From the NCBI GenBank assembly GCA_018889975.1, contig CP076546.1, positions 1,364,001-1,428,000 on the forward strand: a DNA stretch of 64,000 nucleotides. Reading direction: 5' to 3'. The first letter of the stretch is position 1. Each line of letters begins with the position of its first letter. Of the stretch, positions 1 to 8,972 are shown piece after piece. A program made the translations under genes and the position numbers. The DNA comes from Bacillus sp. NP157. Its GTDB lineage: Bacteria; Pseudomonadota; Gammaproteobacteria; Xanthomonadales; Rhodanobacteraceae. The notes beneath the pieces are model-generated. The model was not told the origin of the DNA. It worked only from the letters and a program-made list of their open reading frames with translations, and ran no database searches.

Positions 1-56
1 ACAAGGGCAAGGGCCATCAGTGACTTCGCGCGGAGCGGTCGAATCGAATTGCGCAT
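1..56 (-). CDS. N-terminus of an exported or membrane protein (cut by window edge)
   Basis: Only the first 18 or so codons are inside the window. They read MRNSIRPLRAKSLMALAL, a basic start followed by a hydrophobic run, which looks like a signal peptide or a first membrane segment. The ATG at 56 is preceded by GGAG at a good distance. A second ATG at 71 lies in frame but has no ribosome binding site. Function cannot be judged from this fragment. Confidence 0.5.
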   Translation of the reverse strand, partial: MRNSIRPLRAKSLMALAL

Positions 57-171
57 GTCGCGGTTCTCCATCGTGGTGAGGGCAGCTCGGATGCGATATC
101 GCAACCATGCTGGCTACCGCGACCACGACGTGCCGTGACCTGTTCGGCAAAACGGGCGTGAAGAGACGCCT

Positions 172-1458
172 TCACTTTCTTGCGGTTCGCCACGCCAGTG
201 CATCACCGGCGTTGCATCCACCGACGCCACACGACGCGTCGAGTTGCCTGCGATTGGCAAACCACAGGCCCAGTGACCCAGACGAAATGGCGCCAAGGAT
301 CAGGAAAGCGCCTTCGTAGCCAATCGACTCAGCGATGACGCCACCCAGCGCAGGACTGAGCGCCGCACCGATCCCTTGCATCGTCATCACCGCACCCTGC
401 GCGACATTGACGCGCCCCGTACCCTGCATCAGCTTCGCCACCAGCGCCGGTACCGCGACGCTCTGCAAGCCGGCGCCGATGCCGTCCAGCGCCTGCACGG
501 GATAGACACCCCACCGATTGATGAAAAGCGCGGCAAGCAGTCCTCGCACGGGCAGCGCGATGAACGTGACGAGGATGATCCACCAATAGCCCGTGCTGCG
601 GATCATGCGCATGGCGACGAGCGAGGCCACCACCATCACCAGCTGCGCCACGACGATGGTCAGCGCCGTGAACGCGCTGGGCTCGCCCTGGTGCGCGGCG
701 ACCACGGCCAGGCCATACAGCGGCAGCATCGCCGCGTTGCCAAGATGGAACAGCGCCAGTGCACCGGATAGAAGCAGCAACGGACGGCATGTCAGCAGGA
801 TCGAAAAGCCCGATGGCGCTTCGTCCCCGGCATCGTGTGCTTCGAGTCCACGCGCGGCGCGATGGTCGATCGCATCGCCGGGGATAAGCAACACCGACAC
901 CACCGCGAGCACGCCGAACACCGCGGCCACGAGGAACACACCGCCGAAACCGAACTTCCAGCCGATATAGCCGGAGACGCTCGCCCCGACCACGTTGCCC
1001 GCGTGGTTCGCGACTTGGTTGCGGCCGAACTGATGGGTGAAGCCCCTCGCCCGGGTCATGCCCAGCGTCATGCCGGCGATGGCCGGCCCAAGCAACGCAC
1101 CGGCGACCGCGGTCGCCACCTGGGACAGCACCACCATCGAAAAGGAGTGCGCATACCAGACGACGCACGAGGCGATGACGGTGCAGATGCACGAGACGAC
1201 GATGGCCAGGCGTTTGTGCCGGGTGGCATCGATGACGGCGCCCGCAGGCGCGGTGACAAGCAGGCCTGCGACGCCGCCGATCGTCATTACCGTACCGATG
1301 GCCCCGGTCCGCCAGCCGATCGACTGCAGGAACACGCCAAGGAAGGGCCCGATCCCTGCCTGCACGTCGGCAACGAAGAAGTTCAACGCCTCCAGCGAGC
1401 GATGGCCCCTCACAAGGGGCTGGCGATCGCTGCCTGCGTGGGGAGACGCTTTGGACAT
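172..1458 (-). CDS. MFS transporter
   Basis: This 428-residue polytopic protein has the length and hydrophobic pattern of a 12-helix major facilitator. After a short polar N-terminus, the first helices contain GIGPFLGVFLQSIGW and GVAGLLVTAPAGAVID, followed by the basic loop DATRHKR between helices 2 and 3 that is typical of the family. A long hydrophilic loop (near residues 195-215) separates the two halves. Substrate is unknown; drug or metabolite export is the usual role of such single-gene members. It is divergent from the Old Yellow Enzyme at 1618, with about 160 bases between them, so the two could share a control region. Confidence 0.85.
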   Translation of the reverse strand: MSKASPHAGSDRQPLVRGHRSLEALNFFVADVQAGIGPFLGVFLQSIGWRTGAIGTVMTIGGVAGLLVTAPAGAVIDATRHKRLAIVVSCICTVIASCVVWYAHSFSMVVLSQVATAVAGALLGPAIAGMTLGMTRARGFTHQFGRNQVANHAGNVVGASVSGYIGWKFGFGGVFLVAAVFGVLAVVSVLLIPGDAIDHRAARGLEAHDAGDEAPSGFSILLTCRPLLLLSGALALFHLGNAAMLPLYGLAVVAAHQGEPSAFTALTIVVAQLVMVVASLVAMRMIRSTGYWWIILVTFIALPVRGLLAALFINRWGVYPVQALDGIGAGLQSVAVPALVAKLMQGTGRVNVAQGAVMTMQGIGAALSPALGGVIAESIGYEGAFLILGAISSGSLGLWFANRRQLDASCGVGGCNAGDALAWRTARK

Positions 1459-1617
1459 GATGCCGACTCTTGGGAATGGTCGATCCTAGGTCGGCAGATT
1501 GCACGCGTTTGTGAAGGCTGGGGGATTGCATGGCTTCACGTGGACCAGAACCCCGTCGTGATGCCATGGCGCGCCAAGCCGAGCGCGCCCCGGCGCTTTT
1601 TCCCAAAAGGAAACCGC

Positions 1618-2706
1618 ATGACCGACCTTGCCCCTCTCTTCACGCCCTTCCGTGCCGGTGACATCGAGCTGGCCAATCGCATCGTCATGGCGCCGCTGAC
1701 CCGCGACCGTGCCGGTCCCGGCATGGTGCCCCGCCCGATCGCCGCCGAGTATTACGGCCAGCGAGCCGAGGCCGGCCTGATCGTCACCGAGGCGACGCAG
1801 ATATCGCCGCAGGGCCAGGGCTATCTCGACACGCCGGGCATCCATAGCGCGGCGCAGGTGGCGGGCTGGAAGAACGTGACTGACGCGGTGCATAAGCGTG
1901 GCGGCAAGATCGTGCTGCAGCTGTGGCACGTGGGCCGCATCTCGCACACCTCATTGCAGGAAGGCGGCAAGGCACCGGTTGCACCGTCGGCCATCCGCGC
2001 GAAGAGCCGCACGATGACGGCCAAGGGCTTCGAGGCGACGTCGGAACCACGCGCGCTGGGCGCGGATGAAATCCCGCTGATTGCGCACGCCTACGCCCGC
2101 GCCACCGAACTCGCGCTGGATGCCGGCTTCGATGGCGTGGAAGTCCACGCAGCGAACGGCTACCTCATCGATCAGTTTCTCCGCGACAGGACCAACCAGC
2201 GCACCGATGCATGGGGTGGCAGCATCACCAACCGCCTTCGCTTCCTGCGCCTCGTGCTCGACAAGGTCATCGGTGTCGCGGGTGCGGGCCGGACTGGCAT
2301 CCGGATTTCCCCGACCACGCCATCGAACGACATCGCCGACTCGCAACCTTGGCCGCTGTTCAGCGCCGTCGTCGACGAGCTACGCACGCGGCAGCTTGCC
2401 TATGTGCACGTGATCGAAGGCGAAACCCAGGGCGACCGCAACGTCGTTCCCTTCGACTACGAAGCGCTCCGCACGCGCTACGCCGGCAACTGGATGGTGA
2501 ACAACGGCTACAACGGCGGCATGGCGGCCGATGCAGTCAGGAATGGCCTTGCCGATCTCGTGGCGTTCGGGCGTGACTTCATCAGCAATCCGGATCTCGT
2601 CACGCGCCTGCGCAACGGTTATCCGCTCGCGCCATCCAACCGCGATACGTATTACGGCGGCGGTGCCGAGGGATACACGGACTATCCGGCCTACGGCGCG
2701 AAGTGA
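1618..2706 (+). CDS. nemA: Old Yellow Enzyme family NADH:flavin oxidoreductase (NemA-like alkene reductase)
   Basis: This FMN-dependent TIM-barrel ene-reductase of 362 residues uses NAD(P)H to reduce electron-poor double bonds such as enones and maleimides, and sometimes nitro compounds. FMN-contacting RIVMAPLTRD is at 21-30. The substrate-binding pair is His177/Asn180 in VEVHAAN, and the usual proton donor is Tyr182. A C-terminal NPDLVTRLR and YYGGGAEGYTDYP complete the family pattern. The reading frame stays open far upstream (from 835), but the start was set at 1618 because AAAAGGA lies in front of it and family homology begins there. A second, diverged copy is at 19317. Likely cytosolic; the exact substrate is not known. 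Confidence 0.93.
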   Translation: MTDLAPLFTPFRAGDIELANRIVMAPLTRDRAGPGMVPRPIAAEYYGQRAEAGLIVTEATQISPQGQGYLDTPGIHSAAQVAGWKNVTDAVHKRGGKIVLQLWHVGRISHTSLQEGGKAPVAPSAIRAKSRTMTAKGFEATSEPRALGADEIPLIAHAYARATELALDAGFDGVEVHAANGYLIDQFLRDRTNQRTDAWGGSITNRLRFLRLVLDKVIGVAGAGRTGIRISPTTPSNDIADSQPWPLFSAVVDELRTRQLAYVHVIEGETQGDRNVVPFDYEALRTRYAGNWMVNNGYNGGMAADAVRNGLADLVAFGRDFISNPDLVTRLRNGYPLAPSNRDTYYGGGAEGYTDYPAYGAK

Positions 2707-2746
2707 TTGACGCCGAGGGGTGTCAGACCGGTGCGCGTCGGCCGAG

Positions 2747-3538
2747 CTAGTCGGTCACGCCCACGATCACCGAACCTGCGTCGAAGATTGCGACGACGGC
2801 CATGCCATCCCGCAGGCCGAGGTCTTCGGCACTGTCCCTGGTGATGATCGACGCCAGGGTCGCACCGCCCTCGATCGACACCGTCACTTCGGTGTTCACG
2901 GCACCCGGGGTGACGCGGGCCACGGTGCCCGGTAGCTGGTTGGAGGCCGACAGGCTCCCCTGCCCAGGCAACCCGAGGATAACCCAGCTCGCCTTGATGA
3001 GCGCCACCACGGGGCGCCCAGGCACCAGGCCGAGATGATCGGTGCTGTCCCGGGTCACGGTGGCGACCAGTCGAGCGCCGCCCGTGGTGCGAATGGCCAC
3101 GCTGTCGTTCACCGCCCCCTGCTGGACATGGTCGACGACGCCGGCCAGCTGGTTCCTCGCGCTCGTTCGCATGGTCAGGTGCCTCAGCAGATGGATGTCA
3201 TGGGTGGCCTCGTCGCCAAGCGACGCGAGGTGTTCGACGAACAGGCGATGGGCTGCTTCGATGCTGCGAAACGAGGCGACGAGGCGCTCGGCGCGCGGCG
3301 TGAGGGTTGCGCCGCCCCCGCCCTTGCCGCCCGTGGCACGTAGCACGAGCGCTTCGCCAGCGAGGTTGTTCATGGCCTCGACCGCGTCCCAGGCGCCCTT
3401 GTAGCTCATGCCGACGGCCTTCGCGGCCGCGGTGATCGATCCGGTCTGGCCGATCTGGAACAGCAGGTCCACGCGGTCCTGGCCGCCCCAGCGCCGCGAA
3501 CCATCCGTAAGCCAAAGGGAGCCGTCGTACTGAAGCAT
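2747..3538 (-). CDS. modE: ModE-type molybdate-responsive transcriptional regulator
   Basis: A 263-residue protein with the full ModE layout. The N-terminal LysR-like winged helix (about 20-105) includes GSITAAAKAVGMSYKGAWDAV and the family signature GGKGGGGATLTP. Two C-terminal TOBE/Mop domains follow, at about 125-190 and 198-262, each starting with SARNQL or SASNQL and an xGxV motif. ModE dimers bind molybdate through the TOBE pairs and then bind DNA, usually repressing molybdate uptake genes. No modABC is in the window. Instead the gene is divergent from a TonB-dependent receptor, and the 185-base gap carries a ModE-like operator (3659-3686). Confidence 0.93.
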   Translation of the reverse strand: MLQYDGSLWLTDGSRRWGGQDRVDLLFQIGQTGSITAAAKAVGMSYKGAWDAVEAMNNLAGEALVLRATGGKGGGGATLTPRAERLVASFRSIEAAHRLFVEHLASLGDEATHDIHLLRHLTMRTSARNQLAGVVDHVQQGAVNDSVAIRTTGGARLVATVTRDSTDHLGLVPGRPVVALIKASWVILGLPGQGSLSASNQLPGTVARVTPGAVNTEVTVSIEGGATLASIITRDSAEDLGLRDGMAVVAIFDAGSVIVGVTD

Positions 3539-3658
3539 GCCGCGCCCGCGCCGTGGGAGACCGGACCAGTCTACCGCTCTCCCCGGCGGCCGAGCCGGGG
3601 CCGGCCAGGGTCGAAATTTACAGGCCGCTGGCCGACGGGCTCGTGTAGCCTCAAGAAA

Positions 3659-3686
3659 TCGCTGTATACCTCGCTATATATCGCGA
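3659..3686. promoter_or_regulatory. Candidate ModE operator
   Basis: The left half-site TCGCTGTATA (3659-3668) and right half-site TATATATCG (3675-3683) are separated by the six bases CCTCGC. Read outward to inward, both fit CGNTRTATA. The known E. coli modA operator has the same architecture: CGTTATATT, six bases, TACATAACG. The site lies 38 bases before the TonB-receptor start and about 120 bases before the modE start. Its TATATA could overlap a -10 element, which would suit repression by Mo-bound ModE. Confidence 0.75.
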
Positions 3687-3723
3687 AGGACGTTCCGGAC
3701 TGCCTGGGGAATGGGGAGACACC

Positions 3724-6180
3724 ATGAAACGACTGATCTTCGGCGCCGTGGCGCTGCTTTGTCCCGTGTTCGGCGCGATGGCCCAGGTCGCAGATGCGCC
3801 TTCGGCGGTCGACGACAGGAAGGACGCGACGACCCTCGACAACGTGACGGTCTCCGCCCGGCAGCGCGAAGAAAACCTGCAAAAGGTCCCCATCGCGGTC
3901 TCGGTGGTCAGCGGCGAATGGCTCGACCGCGCCTACACGGTCAACACCCAGCAGCTGAGCCAGCTGGTTCCCTCGCTCTACTACAACTCGGCCAATCCCC
4001 GTAACACGGCCTATACGATTCGCGGACTCGGTTCGAACACGCTGTCGGTCAGCGCGGCGAACGATGGCATCGAGCCGGGGGTCGGCTTTTATGTCGACGG
4101 CGTGTACCACGGACGCCCGGCCACGGCGGCGTTCGACTTCACCGATATCGATCGCATCGAAGTCCTGCGCGGACCGCAGGGCACGCTGTTCGGAAAAAAC
4201 ACGACGGCGGGTGCGATCAACATCACGAGCCGCGCGCCCACGTTCGTGCCGGAGGGCAATGGCGAGATCTCCTACGGCGAGCAGGGTTTCGTGCAGGCCA
4301 AGGGCACGGTATCGGGCCCGATCACCCAGACCGTTGCGGCACGCGTGTCGGCGCAGTTCACAGAGCGCGACGGCACCCTGCACAACGTGGCGAACGGCAA
4401 GGACGAGAACGCGATCAAGAACTACGCCTTGCGCGGCCAGCTGCTGTTCAAGCCCGACGATGACCTCAATGTACGGCTGATCGGCGATCTCTCCAGCCTG
4501 AACTCGGACTGCTGCACGCAGAACTACCTGCGTGTCGGCAAGACCCTGAAAAGCGCCGCGCGCCAGTTCGATGGCCTGTCCGCCAACCTCCCCGCCCACG
4601 GCCTTCCCGCGTATTCGCCACCCAGCCGGAACATCTACGATCGCCTGACCGACATCGATGCGCCACTGCACATCGACACGCAGGATGGCGGCGTCTCGCT
4701 CAACGCCGACTGGAACGTGGGCCCGGTCACGCTGACCTCGATCTCCGCATGGCGTTACTGGAAATGGGACGTGGCGAACGATCGCGATTACACCGGCGTT
4801 CCCGTGCAGCTAATCCAGCGCATCCCGTCGCGCCAGGACCAGTACAGCCAGGAATTCCGCGTGGCCTCGAACGGCGATGGGCCCTTCAGCTACGTGGGCG
4901 GCCTGTATTTCTACACGCAGGAGATCAACGGCAAGCCGATCAGCGTGTACGGCCCCGCCGCGGCGTACTGGCTGATCAGCACCACCAGCTTCCCGAACAT
5001 GCCGGACAACCTCGCCGATGGTTACGGCCAGTACGGCACCTCGCACTACCGGATGAAGAGCTACGCCGCGTTCGGCGAGATGAACTACCAGTTCACCGAC
5101 AAGCTGACCGGGACGCTCGGCGTGCGCTACACCTACGAGGACAAGAACGGCACGTACGCCACCACGGTATCCGGTGGCCTGCCGACGACCCCCGGCACGA
5201 TCCAGGACAACGCGAAACTCTCGCTGTTCCGGCCACAGAGTTATCGGGCCTCCGACAACGGTGGCAATCCGTCGGGCAGGATGAACCTCGCGTATCAGTT
5301 CACCGACCAGCTGATGGGGTACGTCGGCTACGCGTACGGCTACAAGTCCGGCGGCCTCAACATGTCGGGCCTGCCGCTCGATGCCACCAATAATCCCGCG
5401 CTTGCGACGGCCGTGATCAAGGATGAAACGAACCGCACCGTCGAAGCCGGCTTCAAGTCCGCCTGGTGGGACGGCCGTGCCACGGCGAACTTCGCGGCCT
5501 ACCGCACGGTGGTCAGGAACTACCAGGCCAACGTGACCTCGAGCACGGAGACGGCAGCCCTGCGCACCTACCCGGCGAACATCCCCGAGGTGCGCGTGAA
5601 GGGCGTGGAGGGCGACGTCGCGGCCCTGCTGTTCCGTGGCTTTACGCTACGGGCTTCCTTCGCCTACGCCAACGGCAAGTACACCGACTACCCCAAGGGA
5701 CCCTGCCCACTGGAATGGCAGAACCCGAACGCCGCCGGTGGCTGCCAGCCCCTGGTCGCACCGGCCAGCCTGGCCAACAAGACCTCGAACCCGCGGGGAA
5801 ACCCGGATGTGCCCGGTGCCTATGTGCTCACGGGGCTACCGCTCGCCGGCCTGTCGAAGTGGGTCGGCTCGCTCGGCTTCGACTACGAACTGCCGATCGG
5901 CAACGATGCGTTCCTTGTCCACGCCGACGCGAGCGCGCGCAGCGACTACAACTCGGACACCACGAACTCCATCTACACGAGGATCGCCGGGTACACCGTG
6001 GTCAACGGCAGCATCGGCTATCGCTTCCACGACAACTGGGAAGTCGACGTGTTCGCGCGCAACCTGTTCGACCGCAACTACGTCACGGCCTTGACCGTGC
6101 AAACCGGCAACTCCGGCCTGATCCTCGGACAGCCCAGCGACCCGCGCATGGTCGGGGTGACGCTGCGCGCGCACTTCTGA
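3724..6180 (+). CDS. TonB-dependent outer-membrane receptor, candidate molybdate/Mo-complex transporter
   Basis: An 818-residue outer-membrane gated porin powered by TonB. A signal peptide ends near AMAQ (about residue 21). TonB-box-like DNVTVSARQREE follows, then a plug domain (about 45-165) with IRGLGSN, VGFYVDGVY, IDRIEVLRGPQGTLFGKN and TAGAINI. The beta-barrel fills the rest and ends in aromatic Phe (LRAHF), as expected for BAM-assembled barrels. The start has GGGGAGA in front. The barrel most resembles receptors of unknown specificity, so homology does not name the cargo. The divergent modE and the ModE-like operator just upstream suggest repression when molybdate is plentiful, hence uptake of molybdate or a molybdophore. 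The last point is inference. Confidence 0.92.
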   Translation: MKRLIFGAVALLCPVFGAMAQVADAPSAVDDRKDATTLDNVTVSARQREENLQKVPIAVSVVSGEWLDRAYTVNTQQLSQLVPSLYYNSANPRNTAYTIRGLGSNTLSVSAANDGIEPGVGFYVDGVYHGRPATAAFDFTDIDRIEVLRGPQGTLFGKNTTAGAINITSRAPTFVPEGNGEISYGEQGFVQAKGTVSGPITQTVAARVSAQFTERDGTLHNVANGKDENAIKNYALRGQLLFKPDDDLNVRLIGDLSSLNSDCCTQNYLRVGKTLKSAARQFDGLSANLPAHGLPAYSPPSRNIYDRLTDIDAPLHIDTQDGGVSLNADWNVGPVTLTSISAWRYWKWDVANDRDYTGVPVQLIQRIPSRQDQYSQEFRVASNGDGPFSYVGGLYFYTQEINGKPISVYGPAAAYWLISTTSFPNMPDNLADGYGQYGTSHYRMKSYAAFGEMNYQFTDKLTGTLGVRYTYEDKNGTYATTVSGGLPTTPGTIQDNAKLSLFRPQSYRASDNGGNPSGRMNLAYQFTDQLMGYVGYAYGYKSGGLNMSGLPLDATNNPALATAVIKDETNRTVEAGFKSAWWDGRATANFAAYRTVVRNYQANVTSSTETAALRTYPANIPEVRVKGVEGDVAALLFRGFTLRASFAYANGKYTDYPKGPCPLEWQNPNAAGGCQPLVAPASLANKTSNPRGNPDVPGAYVLTGLPLAGLSKWVGSLGFDYELPIGNDAFLVHADASARSDYNSDTTNSIYTRIAGYTVVNGSIGYRFHDNWEVDVFARNLFDRNYVTALTVQTGNSGLILGQPSDPRMVGVTLRAHF

Positions 6181-6222
6181 TGTGCGGCAGCCGCCGCGCC
6201 CAGACATCGGCACCGCGGCGTG

Positions 6223-7149
6223 CTACGACGTCGCGCGCAGCAACGGCCCCGGCTGCAGGTGCGGATGGCTGCGCAGGTGCCCGGCCAGCATGTCGATGAA
6301 GTGGCGTACCTTGGACGAGCCGAACTTGCTCTCGCGATGCAGGATGTGCACCGGCCAGGGCTCCTCTTCGTAGTCGGCGAGGATGATCTTCAGCTGGCCG
6401 GAAGCCAGCTCTTCACCCACCTGGTAGGAGAGCAGCCGCGCGATGCCCAGCCCCGCCGCGGCGGCGCCGATCGCCGCGTCGTTGGCGGTCACGGTGAGGC
6501 GCGGCTTGATCCGCACCATCGTCGGATCGGATGCGTTACCGAACTTCCAGTCGACCCGGGGCGAGATGCCGCTGGCGGCGATGATCGTATGCCGCAGCAG
6601 GTCGCCCGGATGCTCGGGCACGCCGTGCCGGGCGAGGTAGGCCGGCGACGCACAGAGGATGCGCCGCACCTGGCCCACCCGTAGCGCCTTCATGCTCGAA
6701 TCGGGCAACGGGCCAATACGCACGGCCACGTCCACGCCCTCCTCGGTCAGGCTGACCAGGCGGTCGAGGAAATACGCGGTGACGTCGACGTCCGGGAAGT
6801 CCTGCAGGAACTTCACGATGCATGGCGTGATGAAGGTTCGCCCGAACAGCACCGACGCCGTCACCGAAAGATTGCCCTTGGGCGTGGCGTTGATGCCTGC
6901 CGCCGCCTCATTCGCTTCGACGATGCTGGCGAGGATGTTGCGGGTGTCGTCGAGGTAACGCCGGCCCGCCTCGGTCAGTTTGACGTTGCGTGTCGTCCGG
7001 GCCAGCAGGTTGACGCCCAGGTCTTCCTCGAGCGTCGCGATCGCCCGCGAGACGGCCGCGGGGGACAGGTCGAGCCGGCGCGACGCCGCGGCGAAGCTTT
7101 CTTCCTCGCCGACCGCGACGAACACTCTCATCAGGTGGATCTGGTCCAC
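6223..7149 (-). CDS. LysR-family transcriptional regulator (CrgA-like)
   Basis: This 308-residue LysR regulator has an N-terminal helix-turn-helix (about 5-62) containing SFAAASRRLDLSPAAVSRAI and LLARTTRNVKLTEAG. A periplasmic-binding-like effector domain follows, with EGVDVAVRIGPLPDSS, typical of the CrgA subgroup. The start codon is GTG at 7149, with GGAG placed seven bases before it. It is divergent from the FMN-binding protein at 7296, and the 146-base gap is the natural place for its operator, so that gene is the likely target. The effector is unknown. Confidence 0.92.
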   Translation of the reverse strand: MDQIHLMRVFVAVGEEESFAAASRRLDLSPAAVSRAIATLEEDLGVNLLARTTRNVKLTEAGRRYLDDTRNILASIVEANEAAAGINATPKGNLSVTASVLFGRTFITPCIVKFLQDFPDVDVTAYFLDRLVSLTEEGVDVAVRIGPLPDSSMKALRVGQVRRILCASPAYLARHGVPEHPGDLLRHTIIAASGISPRVDWKFGNASDPTMVRIKPRLTVTANDAAIGAAAAGLGIARLLSYQVGEELASGQLKIILADYEEEPWPVHILHRESKFGSSKVRHFIDMLAGHLRSHPHLQPGPLLRATS

Positions 7150-7295
7150 GCGCTATCTCCGCCCGGCCTGCAAGCCCCGCGTGGTCCATTTTGACATCAC
7201 TGCTGCGCCCAGCGGAATGGTGAATTGCCTGCGGCCACGTTCCCAGGCGGGCGGCCATGGCCAAAAATCGCCGTATTCCATACGAGGGTGAGGTC

Positions 7296-8225
7296 ATGGG
7301 AAACAACACGCCCTTCCATGGCGGTGAGCGCGCCGTCCAGCAACGCGCCGGCGAGGCGGATATCGCCGATCGCAACGTCGCGGTGCTGAGCGACACGGTC
7401 ATCGGCGGGGCTCGCCCGTTCATCGCGAAGCAGTTCATGGTCGCCCTGGGTAGCGTAGGCCCCACGGGTGACGTGTGGGCGAGCCTGCTGTTCGGCAGGC
7501 CGGGGTTTCTCCACACCCCCGATGGCAAGTCGATCCAGGTCGACGTCCCACGCGGGCTGCGCGACCCGGTCGACCCGCTGTGGTCGAACATCGAAGCCTG
7601 CAGCGACCTGGGCATGCTTTTCATCGAACTGGGCTCACGCCGGCGCTATCGCGTCAACGGCGTGGTGGGCCGGATCGACGACGAAAACGTCGAGGTCGCG
7701 ATCCGCGAGGCCTACCCAAACTGTCCCAAGTACATCCAGCGTCGGCACCTGCGGGCGCTCGGCGAACCCGGGCAGGAGTCGCAGGCCGCTTACGGAACCG
7801 TGCTGCGCGGAAACGTCGTCGAGCTGGTCAGGCAGGCTGACACGCTCTTCGTCGCCAGCCACCACCCCGACACCAGTGCAGACGCATCCCACCGGGGTGG
7901 CGATGCGGGGTTCATACGGATGGTGGACGAGCGGACACTGCGGATCCCCGACTACCACGGCAATAGCCTGTTCAACACGCTCGGCAACTTCCAGGTCAAT
8001 GCCCGCGCGGGCGTATGTATCCCCGACTTTGCCAACGGCCAGTTATTGCAACTGACCGGCGAGGCGAGCGTGCAATGGGACCAGGACGACCCGGGGAATA
8101 CCACGGGCGGGACGCATCGATTCTGGGAGTTTCGGATTGCCAAATGGATACTTCGCGATGCCGTTCCACGGGCGGAATGGGAGTACCTCGATGCGTCGCC
8201 CTTCAACCCACCTGTCGTCCCGTGA
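7296..8225 (+). CDS. Pyridoxamine 5'-phosphate oxidase-fold FMN-binding protein
   Basis: About 309 residues. The pattern matches the PPOX/FMN-binding split-barrel group seen beside flavohaemoglobins: an N-terminal FHGGERAVQQRAG, central FIAKQFMVALGS and GDVWASLLFGRPGF, then FVASHHPD, ADASHRGGDAGFIR, IPDYHGNSLFNTLGN and GVCIPDF. These proteins bind flavin and act as small-molecule or general stress oxidoreductases; the true substrate is not known. The ATG at 7296 was chosen over the in-frame one at 7257 because GAGG and GAGGTC sit just before it. It is probably controlled by the divergent LysR. Confidence 0.8.
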   Translation: MGNNTPFHGGERAVQQRAGEADIADRNVAVLSDTVIGGARPFIAKQFMVALGSVGPTGDVWASLLFGRPGFLHTPDGKSIQVDVPRGLRDPVDPLWSNIEACSDLGMLFIELGSRRRYRVNGVVGRIDDENVEVAIREAYPNCPKYIQRRHLRALGEPGQESQAAYGTVLRGNVVELVRQADTLFVASHHPDTSADASHRGGDAGFIRMVDERTLRIPDYHGNSLFNTLGNFQVNARAGVCIPDFANGQLLQLTGEASVQWDQDDPGNTTGGTHRFWEFRIAKWILRDAVPRAEWEYLDASPFNPPVVP

Positions 8226-8233
8226 GGAAGCCA

Positions 8234-8920
8234 TCATGAACTACGTTCTGGCCGACCGTGCCTGAGTTGGCCATCGATCCATTCGATGGCGGCAGCAACC
8301 GGGGTATCGCCTGCGGTGACCTCGAGGATCACGCGGGACACCGAAGGCGTCAGGATCAGGCCGGCCAATGTGGACGCCACGTCATCGCGGGTCACCTGCG
8401 TGTGGCACTGGGCGAAGCCAAGGCTCACCGTTCCAACACCCGGCGTGTCCAGGAGGACGGAGGCACGAAGGATGACCCATTCCAGCCCCGAGGCGGCCAG
8501 CTCAATTTCGCTGGACTTCTTGATACGTATGTATCGCTCGAAGCTTGGATCCACGTCGCCACCGCGGAGCGCCTCAGGAAACGCAGACACGAGGAAGACC
8601 CGCATGCCTCCGACCCGCCGCGCCGCGGCAATCGTCTTCGTGACGCCGTCGCGATCCACCCGGTCCATCGCATCGTCAGGCTCGCTGTCCGCGGCACCCG
8701 CGGTGAAGACCACGACGTCGGCCTTGCCGAGCAGGACGGCGAGCGTGTCGGCATCGATATCTGCGATGTCGCCAAGCGTCGCCGTCATGCCGTTACTCGC
8801 CAGCTCCTCGACCTGGCCAGGATGGCGGGCCAGGCCATTGACGCCAACACCCGCCTCGCACAGCCTTCCCGCTAGCCGTCGGCCCGTGCGCCCCGCGATC
8901 CCGATGATGAACGCCTTCAT
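8234..8920 (-). CDS. NAD(P)-binding Rossmann-fold reductase (atypical SDR, NmrA/YwnB-like)
   Basis: This 228-residue protein begins MKAFIIGIAGRTGRRLAGRL. Its glycine motif GIAGRTG replaces the usual GATG or GASG and binds the dinucleotide. The mid-region VVFTAGA and later LEWVILRASVLLDTPG are typical of atypical short-chain dehydrogenase/NAD(P)H-binding proteins without a clear YxxxK pair. The longer frame (to 9019) was shortened to the ATG at 8920, which has GAGGAAA before it. It is third in a minus-strand run: aldo/keto reductase, formate dehydrogenase, this gene. The spacing of 52 bases fits one operon. Role unknown. Confidence 0.82.
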   Translation of the reverse strand: MKAFIIGIAGRTGRRLAGRLCEAGVGVNGLARHPGQVEELASNGMTATLGDIADIDADTLAVLLGKADVVVFTAGAADSEPDDAMDRVDRDGVTKTIAAARRVGGMRVFLVSAFPEALRGGDVDPSFERYIRIKKSSEIELAASGLEWVILRASVLLDTPGVGTVSLGFAQCHTQVTRDDVASTLAGLILTPSVSRVILEVTAGDTPVAAAIEWIDGQLRHGRPERSS

Positions 8921-8972
8921 GGAAAATTTCCTCGCGGGGCTGGGACTGCCGCTGGCAACGTCGAGATACCGA

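Noticed and set aside
835-1617. A 260-residue N-terminal extension of the first Old Yellow Enzyme
   Set aside because: Homology starts at 1618 with a Shine-Dalgarno site, and the extension lies opposite the MFS gene.
3571-4671. A 366-codon minus-strand frame opposite the TonB receptor
   Set aside because: It would cover the ModE operator and the receptor's plug domain, and it has no recognisable motif. It is a GC-rich shadow.
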